Shown: in pieces, positions 51,189 to 60,870 of the stretch
Layout: each line of letters opens with the position of its first letter
Position numbering within the stretch: position 1 is the stretch's first letter
Assembly: GCA_964623815.1 (NCBI GenBank)
Contig: CAZUVR010000016.1
Location: forward strand, 15,167 to 79,166
Reading direction: 5' to 3'
Length of the DNA stretch: 64,000 nucleotides
Origin: Chroococcopsis sp964623815
Lineage (GTDB): Bacteria > Cyanobacteriota > Cyanobacteriia > Cyanobacteriales > Microcystaceae
Program-made: the position numbers and the translations under genes
The notes under the pieces: model-generated
Database searches by the model: none
What the model saw: only the letters and a program-made list of their open reading frames with translations
Told to the model about the DNA's origin: nothing

Positions 51189-52046
51189 ATGATTACTGGA
51201 AAAACCCAACTATTAGGAGTGATTGGCTATCCAATCGCTCATTCCCTCTCCCCGGTAATGCACAATGCGGCCATAGCTAATTTAAAGGCTGATTATGTCT
51301 ATCTTCCCTTCCCTATACCGCCCGAAGAGTTAGGTAAGGCTATAGCGGGTTTCAGCGCCATCGGGGTGAAAGGTTTCAGCGTCACCATCCCCCATAAAAT
51401 AACTATTATGCCCCTATTGGGGGGTGTCAGCGATCGTGCCCGTCTGGTGGGGGCGGTGAATACCGTCTGGCGAACGGAAGAGGGATGGTACGGTACTAAC
51501 ACCGATGTAGATGGTTTTTTAGCTCCCTTAAAGGCTTTCAATATAGAGGGTACTAAAATGAAGCCCCTGATTCTCGGTAACGGAGGGGCCGCCCGGGCGG
51601 TAATTGTCGGCTGTGCCGAGTTAGGTTGTAAGGACATCGGCGTTATCGGGCGCGACTCAAATAAGTTAAAAGAATTACGTCAATCCTGGGCGGGTACGAG
51701 TCTTGAGAATCTCATGACCAGTCATACATGGGATGAATTACCTGGGTTGATAGGAGAGAGTAATTTATTGATTAATACTACACCGATCGGGATGTCGCCT
51801 CATATCGAAGATACACCGGTGAGTGAAGAGATATTCGAGAGGTTATCGGCGGATGCGATCGTTTATGATCTAATATATACACCCCGACCAACTCGATTCT
51901 TACAAATCGCTCGCAGTAGGGGAGCAACCCTCATCGATGGGTTAGAGATGTTGGTACAACAGGGGGCGGTAGCTTTAAAGCAGTGGTTAAATCAACCCGT
52001 ACCCGTCGATGTTATGCGTCAATCTTTAGAAGATTACCTGAAGTAG
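51189..52046 (+). CDS. aroE: Shikimate dehydrogenase
   Basis: A 285-residue NADP-dependent enzyme of the shikimate pathway. The substrate loop GYPIAHSLSPVMHNAA, the catalytic-lysine segment FSVTIPHKI, GTNTDVDGF and the cofactor motif LGNGGAARAVIVG are all present. Length is normal. It converges with the ABC ATPase gene across a 126-base gap in which I see no feature. Confidence 0.97.
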   Translation: MITGKTQLLGVIGYPIAHSLSPVMHNAAIANLKADYVYLPFPIPPEELGKAIAGFSAIGVKGFSVTIPHKITIMPLLGGVSDRARLVGAVNTVWRTEEGWYGTNTDVDGFLAPLKAFNIEGTKMKPLILGNGGAARAVIVGCAELGCKDIGVIGRDSNKLKELRQSWAGTSLENLMTSHTWDELPGLIGESNLLINTTPIGMSPHIEDTPVSEEIFERLSADAIVYDLIYTPRPTRFLQIARSRGATLIDGLEMLVQQGAVALKQWLNQPVPVDVMRQSLEDYLK

Positions 52047-52172
52047 CTGGGTTAGCGGAAAACAGGCATATTTATTAATATTTGTCTATATTATCGGCGA
52101 AGTTTTCTAATAGTTGCTCTATGGGGTACTTTCTTCACCAATAATTCTTAATTCATAAAAGAAAAAGACATA

Positions 52173-52910
52173 TCAATCCTCCCAATTATCCTCTCTCACC
52201 TTATCCCGTTGTGCCTCTATAAGAGATTGTTGTAATTCTTGCCAGTCCATTTCTTGAGCTGGAGCTTTTTTGATAATCTGTCCTTGACGGAGATAGAGAA
52301 TCGATTCGGCAAATTGCCTGACTATTTCTAATTGATGATTGACCATGATCACTGTATGGTCAAGGCCCCTCAGTACATCGAGAAGATAATGGGCATTCCC
52401 TACATCGAGAGCCGAAGTCGGTTCATCAAGGATCAGGATAGAGGGGTGTAAAATTAAAGCACGGGCGATTGAGACTAACTGACGTTGGCCGAGAGATAAT
52501 TGTAACTCGGTGCGATCGAACCATTCGGTAGGTATATGTAATTTCTCCGCCCACTCTTCTACTCGGTTGGTGATTTGCGATTGAGGGAGTTTTTGTAAGC
52601 GGAGGGGATAGCCGAGGGTTTCATAAACAGTCATCCCCAGTAACTTCGATTCTTGAGGAACTAAAACTATCTGTTGACGTAAAGTAATCACGGGGTATTC
52701 CTGCAAAGGTTTTCCCCGATAATCGATTCTGCCTGAAGTCGGTTCCTGAAGTCGATTCAGAAGACGAATTAAAGTAGTTTTTCCCGCTCCCGAAGGCCCG
52801 ACTATGGCTAATCTTTCCATTTGGGCAATGGAAAAGGATATATCTTGCAACAAAAAGCCCCCGCCCCGAGGTAGGGCTAAACTCACTCCTTCTAACTCTA
52901 ATATCATCAT
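52173..52910 (-). CDS. ABC transporter ATP-binding protein
   Basis: A 245-residue ATPase subunit with Walker A (GPSGAGKTTL, about 37-46), Q-loop (VPQESKLLG), signature LSLGQRQ, Walker B (ILILDEPTSALD) and the switch histidine (VNHQ). The arrangement is closest to small two-gene exporters or importers such as FetA/YbbL, but no permease is beside it. Its ATG overlaps the frmB stop (ATGA), an unusual coupling. The substrate is unknown. Confidence 0.92.
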   Translation of the reverse strand: MMILELEGVSLALPRGGGFLLQDISFSIAQMERLAIVGPSGAGKTTLIRLLNRLQEPTSGRIDYRGKPLQEYPVITLRQQIVLVPQESKLLGMTVYETLGYPLRLQKLPQSQITNRVEEWAEKLHIPTEWFDRTELQLSLGQRQLVSIARALILHPSILILDEPTSALDVGNAHYLLDVLRGLDHTVIMVNHQLEIVRQFAESILYLRQGQIIKKAPAQEMDWQELQQSLIEAQRDKVREDNWED

Positions 52911-53752
52911 TCGCAGAGAATACTAGCGTGATGACGCAGATGATCTTCTATAAAGGTAGCTATCATAAAATAGCCATGATCGTAGCCTGGATGTAAACGA
53001 AGATTGACAGCTTGGCCCGACTCATGACAGGCAGTGACGAATTTTTCCGGTAATAACAACCCCTTTTGATAGAACTCGTCGGCCGTACCTTGATCGATGA
53101 GAATCGTACCTGGGAAGCTATGCCGCCTGACTAATTCGGTAGCGTCGTAGGCTTTCCAAGCTGAGCGATTTTCTCCCAAATAAGCGGTGAAAGCTTTGTC
53201 GCCTAGAGCGGTGCCTATGGGGGCGGCGATGGGAGCGAAAGCCGATAGAGATAGATATTTATCCGAGTTAGTCAGTCCACAGATTAACGCCCCGTGGCCC
53301 CCCATCGAATGGCCGAATATGCCTTGCTTATCTGCTCTGCCAGGAAAGTGAGTCCAGATTAATTGGGGTAATTCTCGGGTGATGTAGGTATACATCTGAT
53401 AGTGATCTTTCCAAGGCTCTTGGGTGGCATCGACATAAAAGCCCGCGCCACTACCGAGATCGATCGCGTCATCTTCTCCGATAATACCGGTATTGCGGGG
53501 GCTGGTATCGGGAATCACCAGCATGATACCGAATTGGGCGGCGAATCTTTGGGCCCCGGCCTTGATGGTGAAATTTTCTTCGGTGCAGGTTAAGCCGGAA
53601 AGATAGTAAAGAATCGGTACGGATTGAGTTTGGGCTTGGGGGGGTAAGTAGAGCGCGAAGTTCATTTTCGCCTGACAAACATCCGAATCATGGGTGTAAT
53701 AGCTGATGGTGCCGTTAAAGCAACGACTTTGGGAACGTAAGGTAAGATTCAT
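52907..53752 (-). CDS. frmB: S-formylglutathione hydrolase
   Basis: A 281-residue esterase-D-type hydrolase that splits S-formylglutathione into formate and glutathione. The nucleophile elbow GHSMGGHGAL, the oxyanion segment YYLSGLTCTEENF and the histidine in HPGYDHGYF are diagnostic. It starts 2 bases after frmA, so both steps of glutathione-dependent formaldehyde removal are made from one message. Confidence 0.97.
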   Translation of the reverse strand: MNLTLRSQSRCFNGTISYYTHDSDVCQAKMNFALYLPPQAQTQSVPILYYLSGLTCTEENFTIKAGAQRFAAQFGIMLVIPDTSPRNTGIIGEDDAIDLGSGAGFYVDATQEPWKDHYQMYTYITRELPQLIWTHFPGRADKQGIFGHSMGGHGALICGLTNSDKYLSLSAFAPIAAPIGTALGDKAFTAYLGENRSAWKAYDATELVRRHSFPGTILIDQGTADEFYQKGLLLPEKFVTACHESGQAVNLRLHPGYDHGYFMIATFIEDHLRHHASILCE

Positions 53753-53754
53753 AT

Positions 53755-54864
53755 TTAAAAAGTGACAACGCTACGAATGGATTCACCTTTGTGCATAAGT
53801 TCAAAGGCGGTGTTAATTTCCTCGATGGGCATGACGTGGGTGATTAAATCATCGATATTAATCTTCCCTTCCATATACCAATCGACTATTTTAGGTACTT
53901 GAGTTCTACTTTTTGCACCGCCGAAGGCTGTCCCCTTCCAGACTCTCCCGGTGACTAATTGGAAGGGGCGGGTACGGATTTCTTGCCCCGCGCCCGCGAC
54001 ACCGATGATGGTACAGACTCCCCAACCCTTGTGACAACATTCTAGAGCCTGACGCATTAAATCCACGTTGCCAACGCACTCGAAACTGTAATCAGCTCCG
54101 CCCTTGGTTAAATCGACTAAATATTTAACTAAGTCTCCCTCTATTTCTTTGGGGTTAACGAAATCCGTTAGGCCAAATTTTCTGGCTAGCTCCTCCCGGT
54201 TGGGGTTAATATCTACGCCGACGATTTGCTCGGCTCCAACTAAACGCGCACCTTGGATGACATTTAAACCGATACCGCCGAGGCCGAAAACTACTATTCT
54301 TGAACCCGGCTCCACTTTAGCGGTATTGATTACGGCACCGATGCCGGTGGTGACTCCGCAACCGATGTAACAGACTTTTTCAAAGGGTGCGTCTTCCCGA
54401 ATTTTGGCGAGGGCGATTTCTGGTAATACGGTATAGTTGGCGAAGGTGGAAGTACCCATGTAATGATAGAGTTTTTCCCCGTTGAGGGAGAATCTGCTAG
54501 TACCATCCGGCATCACCCCTTTACCTTGGGTTTCCCGGATGGCCTGACAGAGATTCGTTTTGAAGCTGAGGCAGTATTCACATTGACGGCATTCCGGGAT
54601 ATAGAGAGGAATCACTTTATCTCCTGGTTTGAGGCTTTTCACCCCCTCACCTACTTCTACTACTACTCCCGCTCCTTCATGACCGAGTATAGTAGGAAAT
54701 AGTCCTTCTGGATCGAGTCCGCAGAGGGTATAGGCATCGGTATGACATACTCCTGTAGCCTTAATTTCCACCAACACCTCGCCCGCTTGAGGGCCTTGCA
54801 GTTGTACAGTTTCGATGCTGAGGGGTTGTTTTGCCGAAAATGCGATCGCTGCTTTTACTTCCAT
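53755..54864 (-). CDS. frmA: S-(hydroxymethyl)glutathione dehydrogenase (class III ADH)
   Basis: A 369-residue zinc- and NAD-dependent dehydrogenase that oxidises S-hydroxymethylglutathione, and may also reduce S-nitrosoglutathione. Catalytic zinc residues are in ATGVCHTDAYTL and GHEGAG; the structural-zinc cysteines in CRQCEYCLSFKTNLC; the cofactor site in FGLGGIGLNVIQGA; and CGVTTGIGAV carries the third zinc ligand. Fifteen bases separate it from the upstream protease gene. Confidence 0.97.
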   Translation of the reverse strand: MEVKAAIAFSAKQPLSIETVQLQGPQAGEVLVEIKATGVCHTDAYTLCGLDPEGLFPTILGHEGAGVVVEVGEGVKSLKPGDKVIPLYIPECRQCEYCLSFKTNLCQAIRETQGKGVMPDGTSRFSLNGEKLYHYMGTSTFANYTVLPEIALAKIREDAPFEKVCYIGCGVTTGIGAVINTAKVEPGSRIVVFGLGGIGLNVIQGARLVGAEQIVGVDINPNREELARKFGLTDFVNPKEIEGDLVKYLVDLTKGGADYSFECVGNVDLMRQALECCHKGWGVCTIIGVAGAGQEIRTRPFQLVTGRVWKGTAFGGAKSRTQVPKIVDWYMEGKINIDDLITHVMPIEEINTAFELMHKGESIRSVVTF

Positions 54865-54879
54865 AGTCTTTTTCTACGT

Positions 54880-56376
54880 TTAATTACCGATACCTAAGCG
54901 CCCCGCTAAACCTGGACTCAGTGGAATTAGGGTAGCTAACATTAAAAATAATACCAGTAATCCCCACCCAGCACGAGTATCGTCAGGCTCTGTTAATTCG
55001 TTCAGGCTTGGACGTTCTAAATCCCTTTGTAAAAAGGCGACTAATATAGTCCAGTATAGAGGTACCGGATTATCGGGATTGACTAGACTTACTATAGCGA
55101 GGATGACTAGGGTGATGATCGTAGCTCTGCGGGCCGTTTTCCTGCCATAGATAGCCTGTACGATTCTTCCCCCGTCTAACTGCCCTGCGGGTAATAGATT
55201 TAATGCGGTAATTACCAGTCCTAACCATCCCACTACTGTAAGAGGATGAACATCTATAATCGCCCCTTTTAATTCATCTCCTAAAATTACCCGGGCTAGG
55301 GAGCCTACCAGAATCGAACCTTGAAAGAAATTGCTGGGTACTTGGAATAAACTACCAGGATGGGATAGGGTTAAACCTATCATCAGCATAATTAAGGAAG
55401 CCAATCCCCCCAATGCGGGCCCGGCTAGGGCTATATCGAATAGAGCTTTGCGGTTCGGTAGTAAGGATTCAAAGCGGGTGATAGCACCGAACGAACCTAT
55501 CTGCCAAGTGGGCAGGAAGTAGGGCCAGCTCAATCGCACTCCGTAACGATTAGCTATAATTTTATGACCGATTTCATGACTCAGTAAGACGAACCATAAT
55601 CCTAGAGTTAGAGGGATAGTTTCCCCATAACGCCCCCAATTATTAAAAAGATCGAACCCTAACAAAATTCCCGATGCTTCTAAACTGGTGACTACAGTAG
55701 CTACAAGGAGAACAATTGATAAGTTTTTTTGTGCTAATGAAGCAGGTTCTGGATCGTCGGTACTTGGAAGAACGATGACTACTGGCTTGCCATCCGTTCC
55801 CTCAACCAAAAATAATCGATATTTATCACCAAAATCTTCTTTGATTTTTTGTGATAATTTTTGATGAACTTCTTCTGCATCTCCCCGCAAATTTCCCTTA
55901 AAAATAGCTCCCTCTTGGTAAGAAATAGTTTCTGTGGTGAAAAAAGTATCGATTCCGAATATACTTTGAATCTTCTTTAAATCTTCTTCGGGAATGGGAA
56001 TGATACTCGGTAATATTTTCGCTTCGTTAATCTGATTTGCTGCCGGTTCGGATTCGGGAGTAATCACGGGATTGGGGGCGATGGTTTGGCTTAAGTTCAT
56101 CTTCCGTAAACGTTGGCCTAGATAAATATAAACGATGATAGAAACGATTAAGAGTAATAATACTCCTGCTATATTTATGTAAACACCGAAGGCGAATAGG
56201 CCGAAGAATAAAAGCCAGGGTAACATTAATACCACCGATTGTAACCAGGCGATTAAACCCATCTTTCCGTAAGGTTTAGCGCGATAGAACCCCCAAGCGA
56301 GGATGATCAAAGCAACGAAAAGAATCAAGCCGACGGTAGGACTCGAAAAATAATTGACTGTAGAAGTATCTAACAT
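54880..56376 (-). CDS. EGY-like site-2 protease, second paralogue
   Basis: A 498-residue paralogue of the protease at 48389. The zinc motif is HEIGH (in LLSHEIGHKIIANRYG) and the second ligand site is NLLPAGQLDGGR. The cytosolic region IPIPEEDLKKIQSIFGIDTFF replaces the corresponding part of the first copy. The shared FGAITRFESLLPNRKALFD marks the EGY group. It lies inside the murQ-frmA operon, 13 bases after murQ, so it may be expressed together with wall-recycling and formaldehyde genes. Confidence 0.93.
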   Translation of the reverse strand: MLDTSTVNYFSSPTVGLILFVALIILAWGFYRAKPYGKMGLIAWLQSVVLMLPWLLFFGLFAFGVYINIAGVLLLLIVSIIVYIYLGQRLRKMNLSQTIAPNPVITPESEPAANQINEAKILPSIIPIPEEDLKKIQSIFGIDTFFTTETISYQEGAIFKGNLRGDAEEVHQKLSQKIKEDFGDKYRLFLVEGTDGKPVVIVLPSTDDPEPASLAQKNLSIVLLVATVVTSLEASGILLGFDLFNNWGRYGETIPLTLGLWFVLLSHEIGHKIIANRYGVRLSWPYFLPTWQIGSFGAITRFESLLPNRKALFDIALAGPALGGLASLIMLMIGLTLSHPGSLFQVPSNFFQGSILVGSLARVILGDELKGAIIDVHPLTVVGWLGLVITALNLLPAGQLDGGRIVQAIYGRKTARRATIITLVILAIVSLVNPDNPVPLYWTILVAFLQRDLERPSLNELTEPDDTRAGWGLLVLFLMLATLIPLSPGLAGRLGIGN

Positions 56377-56389
56377 AGTTATTTTAAAG

Positions 56390-57301
56390 TTAAGAAAGCG
56401 ATTGTAAGGCCGATCGTAAATTACCTTGATGGTAGTTTAATAGTTTTTCGCCTTCTACTGAAGATAAGCCGCTCCACTGCATTAAGAGCGCTAGTTTTAC
56501 CCGTTTACCGCTCGTCTCTAATAGGGCTTCTGCCTCTTCCCTATTTAATCCTGTTATATCGGCTATGATCCGCAAAGCTCGATCGTGCAATTTCTGGTTA
56601 GTTACAGCTACATCGATCATCCGATTACCATACACCTTACCCAATTTCACCATCGTGCCGGTAGAGATAATATTGAGAGCCATTTTCGTTACCGTACCGG
56701 CTTTAAGACGGGTTGAACCAGCGAGTATTTCCGGGCCGGTTAATAATCTAATATCTATATCTACGTCTATGGGTACTTGCTCGGCACTCACACAACTGAT
56801 GGCTACCGTCGTCGCCCCCCGCTCTTTCGCTTCTATTAAGGCACCGTGTACGTAGGGAGTGGTACCCCCGGCGGTAATCCCTATCACTACATCTAAGGGG
56901 CTGATTTCTCTTTCCCTGATAGCCGCTCCCCCATCGGCCGCGTTATCTTCCAAACTCTCCGAGCTACGCACAAGGGCGGAGGCTCCTCCGGCGATGATTG
57001 CCTGTACCAATTCTGGAGGGGTGCAGAAAGTGGGTGGGCATTCGGCCGCGTCTAATACTCCGAGCCTGCCGCTTGTGCCAGCACCGATATAGAATAAACG
57101 TCCTCCCTGTCTGAGGGAATCAGCCGCCGCGTCGATAGTGCGGGCGATTTCTGGGGCCGCTTCTGCGATCGCTGATAAAGTGCGTTCGTCTTCCCGATTG
57201 AATAGTTGTACTAACTCTAAAGAGTTTAACTCGTCGAGGTTCTGGCTGTTGGGGTTCACCTGTTCGGTCAGGAGATGTCCCCGGCTCTGTAATGGTTCCA
57301 T
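56390..57301 (-). CDS. murQ: N-acetylmuramic acid 6-phosphate etherase
   Basis: A 303-residue SIS-domain enzyme that removes lactate from MurNAc-6-phosphate during cell-wall recycling. The family segment GAGTSGRLGVLDAAECPPTF (about 73-92) and ITAGGTTPYVHGAL are intact. The C-terminal helical part (LNREEAEALLETSGKRVKLAL) is also typical. Only 5 bases separate it from the upstream DUF3110 gene. Confidence 0.96.
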   Translation of the reverse strand: MEPLQSRGHLLTEQVNPNSQNLDELNSLELVQLFNREDERTLSAIAEAAPEIARTIDAAADSLRQGGRLFYIGAGTSGRLGVLDAAECPPTFCTPPELVQAIIAGGASALVRSSESLEDNAADGGAAIREREISPLDVVIGITAGGTTPYVHGALIEAKERGATTVAISCVSAEQVPIDVDIDIRLLTGPEILAGSTRLKAGTVTKMALNIISTGTMVKLGKVYGNRMIDVAVTNQKLHDRALRIIADITGLNREEAEALLETSGKRVKLALLMQWSGLSSVEGEKLLNYHQGNLRSALQSLS

Positions 57302-57306
57302 AGTTT

Positions 57307-57693
57307 TTATAGCAATCCTTCTAAGCGACGGCGGAGAGATTCTAATTCTGTATCCGACATCTCGTTTGTTTGTTCTGTTTCTTCTATCTCGGTAGTTTTT
57401 TCTTCCTCGCTCCAGTCTAATTCTTCTAGGTTATGTTGGGGGGGGATGGCTAACATTCCTTCTTTCACTAATTCCCATTCGTAACCGGCGGAGGCACAAA
57501 ATTCTTCTATTTCTTCGGAGCTTAAGGATTCTACCGAAGCAGTGGGGAAGTCTTGAGCTTCTAAGAGCAGGGCGAAACGGGTGGCATCGTCTTCCGATTC
57601 AAACATCAGCACCTTATTTTGTTCTCCCATCTGAATCGTGTGGATACCCTCGTTATCTGTGCCCGGATTAAAAATTAGTACGTATACACGCAT
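57307..57693 (-). CDS. DUF3110 domain protein
   Basis: A 128-residue protein starting MRVYVLIFNPGTDNEGIHTI, the DUF3110 signature found in cyanobacteria and plant plastids. It is followed by VLMFESEDDATRFALLLEAQ, PTASVESLSSEEIEEFC and an acidic C-terminal tail. Function unknown. The ATG at 57693 fits the family; another in-frame ATG at 57735 would add 14 residues. First gene of the compact operon that continues with murQ. Confidence 0.88.
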   Translation of the reverse strand: MRVYVLIFNPGTDNEGIHTIQMGEQNKVLMFESEDDATRFALLLEAQDFPTASVESLSSEEIEEFCASAGYEWELVKEGMLAIPPQHNLEELDWSEEEKTTEIEETEQTNEMSDTELESLRRRLEGLL

Positions 57694-57769
57694 ATTTAAA
57701 AAAGACGATCGATCGTTAGTAATATCTATGCTCATTTTACAGCCACGATCGATCTCTATTTTTTCTAAC

Positions 57770-58255
57770 TTAATTACGGCTTAACCATTTCTGCCCGTTC
57801 AGGCGTTGAATCGTATACATTAGTAAAGTGTCTAATGTCACCTTCCGTTCATCGATCATGAAAGATTCGAGAGTGCTGGCTTTACCGCCGCCTTCGGAGT
57901 AAGAGAAAGCCTTTTTACCGTTAATATCTTCCTCGATAAAATAGAGGTTAAACTGACGATCTTGCCATTTACCGGCTACTTGCCAGTAATCTTCCAATGC
58001 GGGAATACCCTTAACGGCGAGCTTATCTTTTTTGAAGGCTAGGGATACATCTTCTAATCCCTGCTTTTTCAAAGCTTTATCTAGGGCAGGGGTGAAATCC
58101 TGCTCGATGAATTCTGTAAAAGGTTTATCCTCAACCGTTGGCTGTTTAGCTTTTTTAGCTGCCGCTGCTTTCGGGGCTTTAGCTTCGTCGATAGCTGCTG
58201 CTTCGGGTTTAGGGGCGTTTTCTTCGCTCGGGTTAACTGCTTTTTCTTCAGACAT
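57770..58255 (-). CDS. DUF2996 domain protein
   Basis: A 161-residue protein with a charged, alanine/lysine-rich N-terminal arm (about 1-45) and a folded domain (FTEFIEQDFTPALDKALKKQ, then YWQVAGKWQDRQFNLYFIE and TLESFMIDERKVTLDTL). This matches DUF2996, a cyanobacterial and plastid family linked to ATP-synthase/thylakoid proteins in plants only loosely. No membrane segment. It is separated from the DUF3110 gene by 76 bases. Confidence 0.85.
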   Translation of the reverse strand: MSEEKAVNPSEENAPKPEAAAIDEAKAPKAAAAKKAKQPTVEDKPFTEFIEQDFTPALDKALKKQGLEDVSLAFKKDKLAVKGIPALEDYWQVAGKWQDRQFNLYFIEEDINGKKAFSYSEGGGKASTLESFMIDERKVTLDTLLMYTIQRLNGQKWLSRN

Positions 58256-58356
58256 ACTCGCTGCTCGATCTTAGGCTATGGTGAATGTACAATATGCTAC
58301 CTTACTGCGAGAGTAGGTGAAAATAGATATTTTTCTATCCATCGACGTGTTTTTTA

Positions 58357-59445
58357 TTAAAAACGATCGATCCTCTCTAAAACAAGTCGGGCGAAATCTT
58401 TCTCTGTTATCTGCTCGTCATAGTAAATTGTAACGGAATTAGCCGGTTGATTTACCTGTACGGATTCCACACCATTGATATTTTCTAGGATAGAACGGAG
58501 AGCTTTAGTATCGATAAGTTGGGGGATTTTTATCCTGATTCTACCGTAAATGTGATGGACTATCTGGGGCCGGGGTTTATGTTCCCGCCCCTGCTCTTTA
58601 GGGAAAAAATCGAAAAGATTGGGGGCGGGTACCGGAGGGAGGAAAAAGTTAGGTTGAGCGTTTTCTTTGTTGAACCAACTTTCATGCTCGATTATTTCGT
58701 CATTTACTAATATAGTTTTCTTCCGCTGTTGCCCGGTGACTGAAAAACCTTCTTCCGATTCAATATAATGGAGAAGATCGACTAATTGATTCTGCACCAC
58801 GAGTAATCTTTCCCAACCCGATAGATCCCTGACGCAACTAGCTTCACGAATAGCTTTTACTACTTTCATAATATCTTGATAAAAGTAGTCATCTGGTTTG
58901 TGACTGGCTAATTTTTGTTCAAATTCATAGACGGATAATTCGGTAAATTCCGGGCAGGTGGGGTCTTGTTGCGAGAGTCTTGTTACTATCGCCTGTCCTA
59001 GAGAGCGTTGTTGGGTGAAGGTGAAGCGAAAAGCATCGTTACCGAAGGTTTCTCGATCGGCAAAAGTTTCGGCTATATTTCTAGTAAGTTTAATAGCGGT
59101 TTGATCTTGTACATAAGAGCCATAATGATAGAAGACGAAAACCCAACCGAAATATTTAATAATCACGTAGACTATAGCTAATGCTTCATGATAAGTAATT
59201 TCTCCTTCCTGTTCGCATTCGTGGGATATTTCCCGACGGAATACACCTAATTCGTCCTGCACTAAAATTCTATACAGAACTGCATTTAATTCCTGTGTAG
59301 CTAATAAAAATGGATTAATGTATAGAGCATCTAGTTGATCCTGCTCTGCCCTTCTTTCCTTTTCTTCCTGTTCGGCCCAGGTTAAAACCGTCCAAATGGC
59401 GGTGCCTATGGTAGAGATGGCGATGATAGCGAGTTCGGGATTCAT
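58357..59445 (-). CDS. Unknown protein with C-terminal HMA-like domain
   Basis: A 362-residue protein. The N-terminus has a short hydrophobic helix (LAIIAISTIGTAIWTVLTWA), followed by a large helical domain with EALAIVYVIIKYFGWVFVFY. From about residue 295 an HMA_2-like ferredoxin fold begins (HHIYGRIRIKIPQL, then NINGVESVQVNQPANSVTI). The CxxC metal-binding pair of true HMA domains is absent, so metal binding is unlikely. I do not recognise the N-terminal domain. The combination looks unusual. Confidence 0.75.
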   Translation of the reverse strand: MNPELAIIAISTIGTAIWTVLTWAEQEEKERRAEQDQLDALYINPFLLATQELNAVLYRILVQDELGVFRREISHECEQEGEITYHEALAIVYVIIKYFGWVFVFYHYGSYVQDQTAIKLTRNIAETFADRETFGNDAFRFTFTQQRSLGQAIVTRLSQQDPTCPEFTELSVYEFEQKLASHKPDDYFYQDIMKVVKAIREASCVRDLSGWERLLVVQNQLVDLLHYIESEEGFSVTGQQRKKTILVNDEIIEHESWFNKENAQPNFFLPPVPAPNLFDFFPKEQGREHKPRPQIVHHIYGRIRIKIPQLIDTKALRSILENINGVESVQVNQPANSVTIYYDEQITEKDFARLVLERIDRF

Positions 59446-59670
59446 AAATGTTAAGTTGAGGGATATTTCGATTATCCGATAAGAGCATGGGTAGTGAAAG
59501 GAAATTTTTATTTAAACCAGAAACAACAGAGGAGATAAATCTGAAAAAATGCCTAAGTTGATAAAACGAGCGGGACACAAACTATAGGATTAATAGTCAG
59601 ATACACGATCGTCGGTCATCTATACACCGCTCTGTCATCGTCGTTCATTCCATCTATTTAGAGGAGTTGC

Positions 59671-60732
59671 ATGATAAAAAGAAAAACCGTTCACCGAGTT
59701 TTAGCTACTAGTCTAGCTACCTTATTCCTCGGGCTTACTTCTTGGTCACAAGCCTCTGCTTGTACTCGAATTCTTTGGAACGATAACAAACTGGCGGTTG
59801 TGGTCGGTCGTACTATGGACTGGCCCGAATCCACCGAGCCGATACTAACGGTTTTGCCGCGCGGCATGAAGCGCGATGGAGGACTCCTCGGCTCTCAAGT
59901 GGTGGTCAAGGAAAATCCTCTCAGATGGACATCTAAATACGCTAGTCTGGTGACAACGGTTTACGGACTCGGTGCGGCTGATGGTTTGAACGAGAAAGGT
60001 CTGGGGGTTCATATGCTCTATCTCAACGCTACCGATTTTGGAAAACGGGATACTAATAAACCGGGCTTGCAGGCTGGTTTATGGGCGCAGTACCTTCTCG
60101 ATAATGCCGCAGATGTGAAAGAAGCGATCGCAATCCTGGAAAATATTCAGCCAGTGATGGTGGAACATAATGGTCACAAGACAACGGTACATCTAGCGAT
60201 AGAGGATTATAGCGGCGATTCAGCTATTATCGAGTATATCGACGGCAAACAGGTCATCCATCACGGCCATCAGTATACAATTATGACCAACGATCCACCC
60301 TACGATCAGCAGTTAGAACTCCTCAAAAAGTGGGATTTTTCCAATCCGAGTAGCCAAACAGCCTTACCGGGTAACGTCAACCCGATCGATCGTTTCGCCC
60401 GGGCCGCATATTTCAAAGCCATGCTACCAGAACCGAAAAACGAGCGGGAAGCGATCGCAGGTATTATTGCGATCGCCCGTAACGTCTCGGTTCCTTTCGG
60501 GGCCCCTTATAAAGGTTTTGGCATCTATAACACCGAATACCGCACCGCGATCGATCTCAGTGATAAACGTTATTTCTTTGAACTAACCACGAGTCCGAAC
60601 GTGATCTGGGTCGATCTGTTAAAGATAGATCTATCGGAGGGTGCGCCTGTAATGGTATTAAATCCAGATGATATTAACCTATCGGGAAATGTTACGGATA
60701 AATTCACGCGAGCAGCCAAAGCACCTTACTGA
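59671..60732 (+). CDS. Linear amide C-N hydrolase (choloylglycine hydrolase family)
   Basis: A 353-residue Ntn-hydrolase with a signal peptide (residues 1-30, ending SQASA). Cleavage exposes C31 (CTRILWND), the catalytic N-terminal cysteine, followed by GRTMDWPES with the conserved R and D. Other family segments are GLNEKGLGVHMLYL and IMTNDPPYDQQL. Relatives split bile-salt amides, penicillin V or acyl-homoserine lactones; here the substrate cannot be told. It should act in the periplasm or outside. Confidence 0.94.
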   Translation: MIKRKTVHRVLATSLATLFLGLTSWSQASACTRILWNDNKLAVVVGRTMDWPESTEPILTVLPRGMKRDGGLLGSQVVVKENPLRWTSKYASLVTTVYGLGAADGLNEKGLGVHMLYLNATDFGKRDTNKPGLQAGLWAQYLLDNAADVKEAIAILENIQPVMVEHNGHKTTVHLAIEDYSGDSAIIEYIDGKQVIHHGHQYTIMTNDPPYDQQLELLKKWDFSNPSSQTALPGNVNPIDRFARAAYFKAMLPEPKNEREAIAGIIAIARNVSVPFGAPYKGFGIYNTEYRTAIDLSDKRYFFELTTSPNVIWVDLLKIDLSEGAPVMVLNPDDINLSGNVTDKFTRAAKAPY

Positions 60733-60870
60733 TTCGATTCGGGAGTAGTGAGTAGCGTCACATATAAAGATGAGCCTTGATTGGCAACTTCTCAACCCTC
60801 GACCCGCACTTCTAAAAGATGTACCCTTTCCTGTATAGTTGAAAAAGCATTCGGTTCAAGACAAAGGGAA

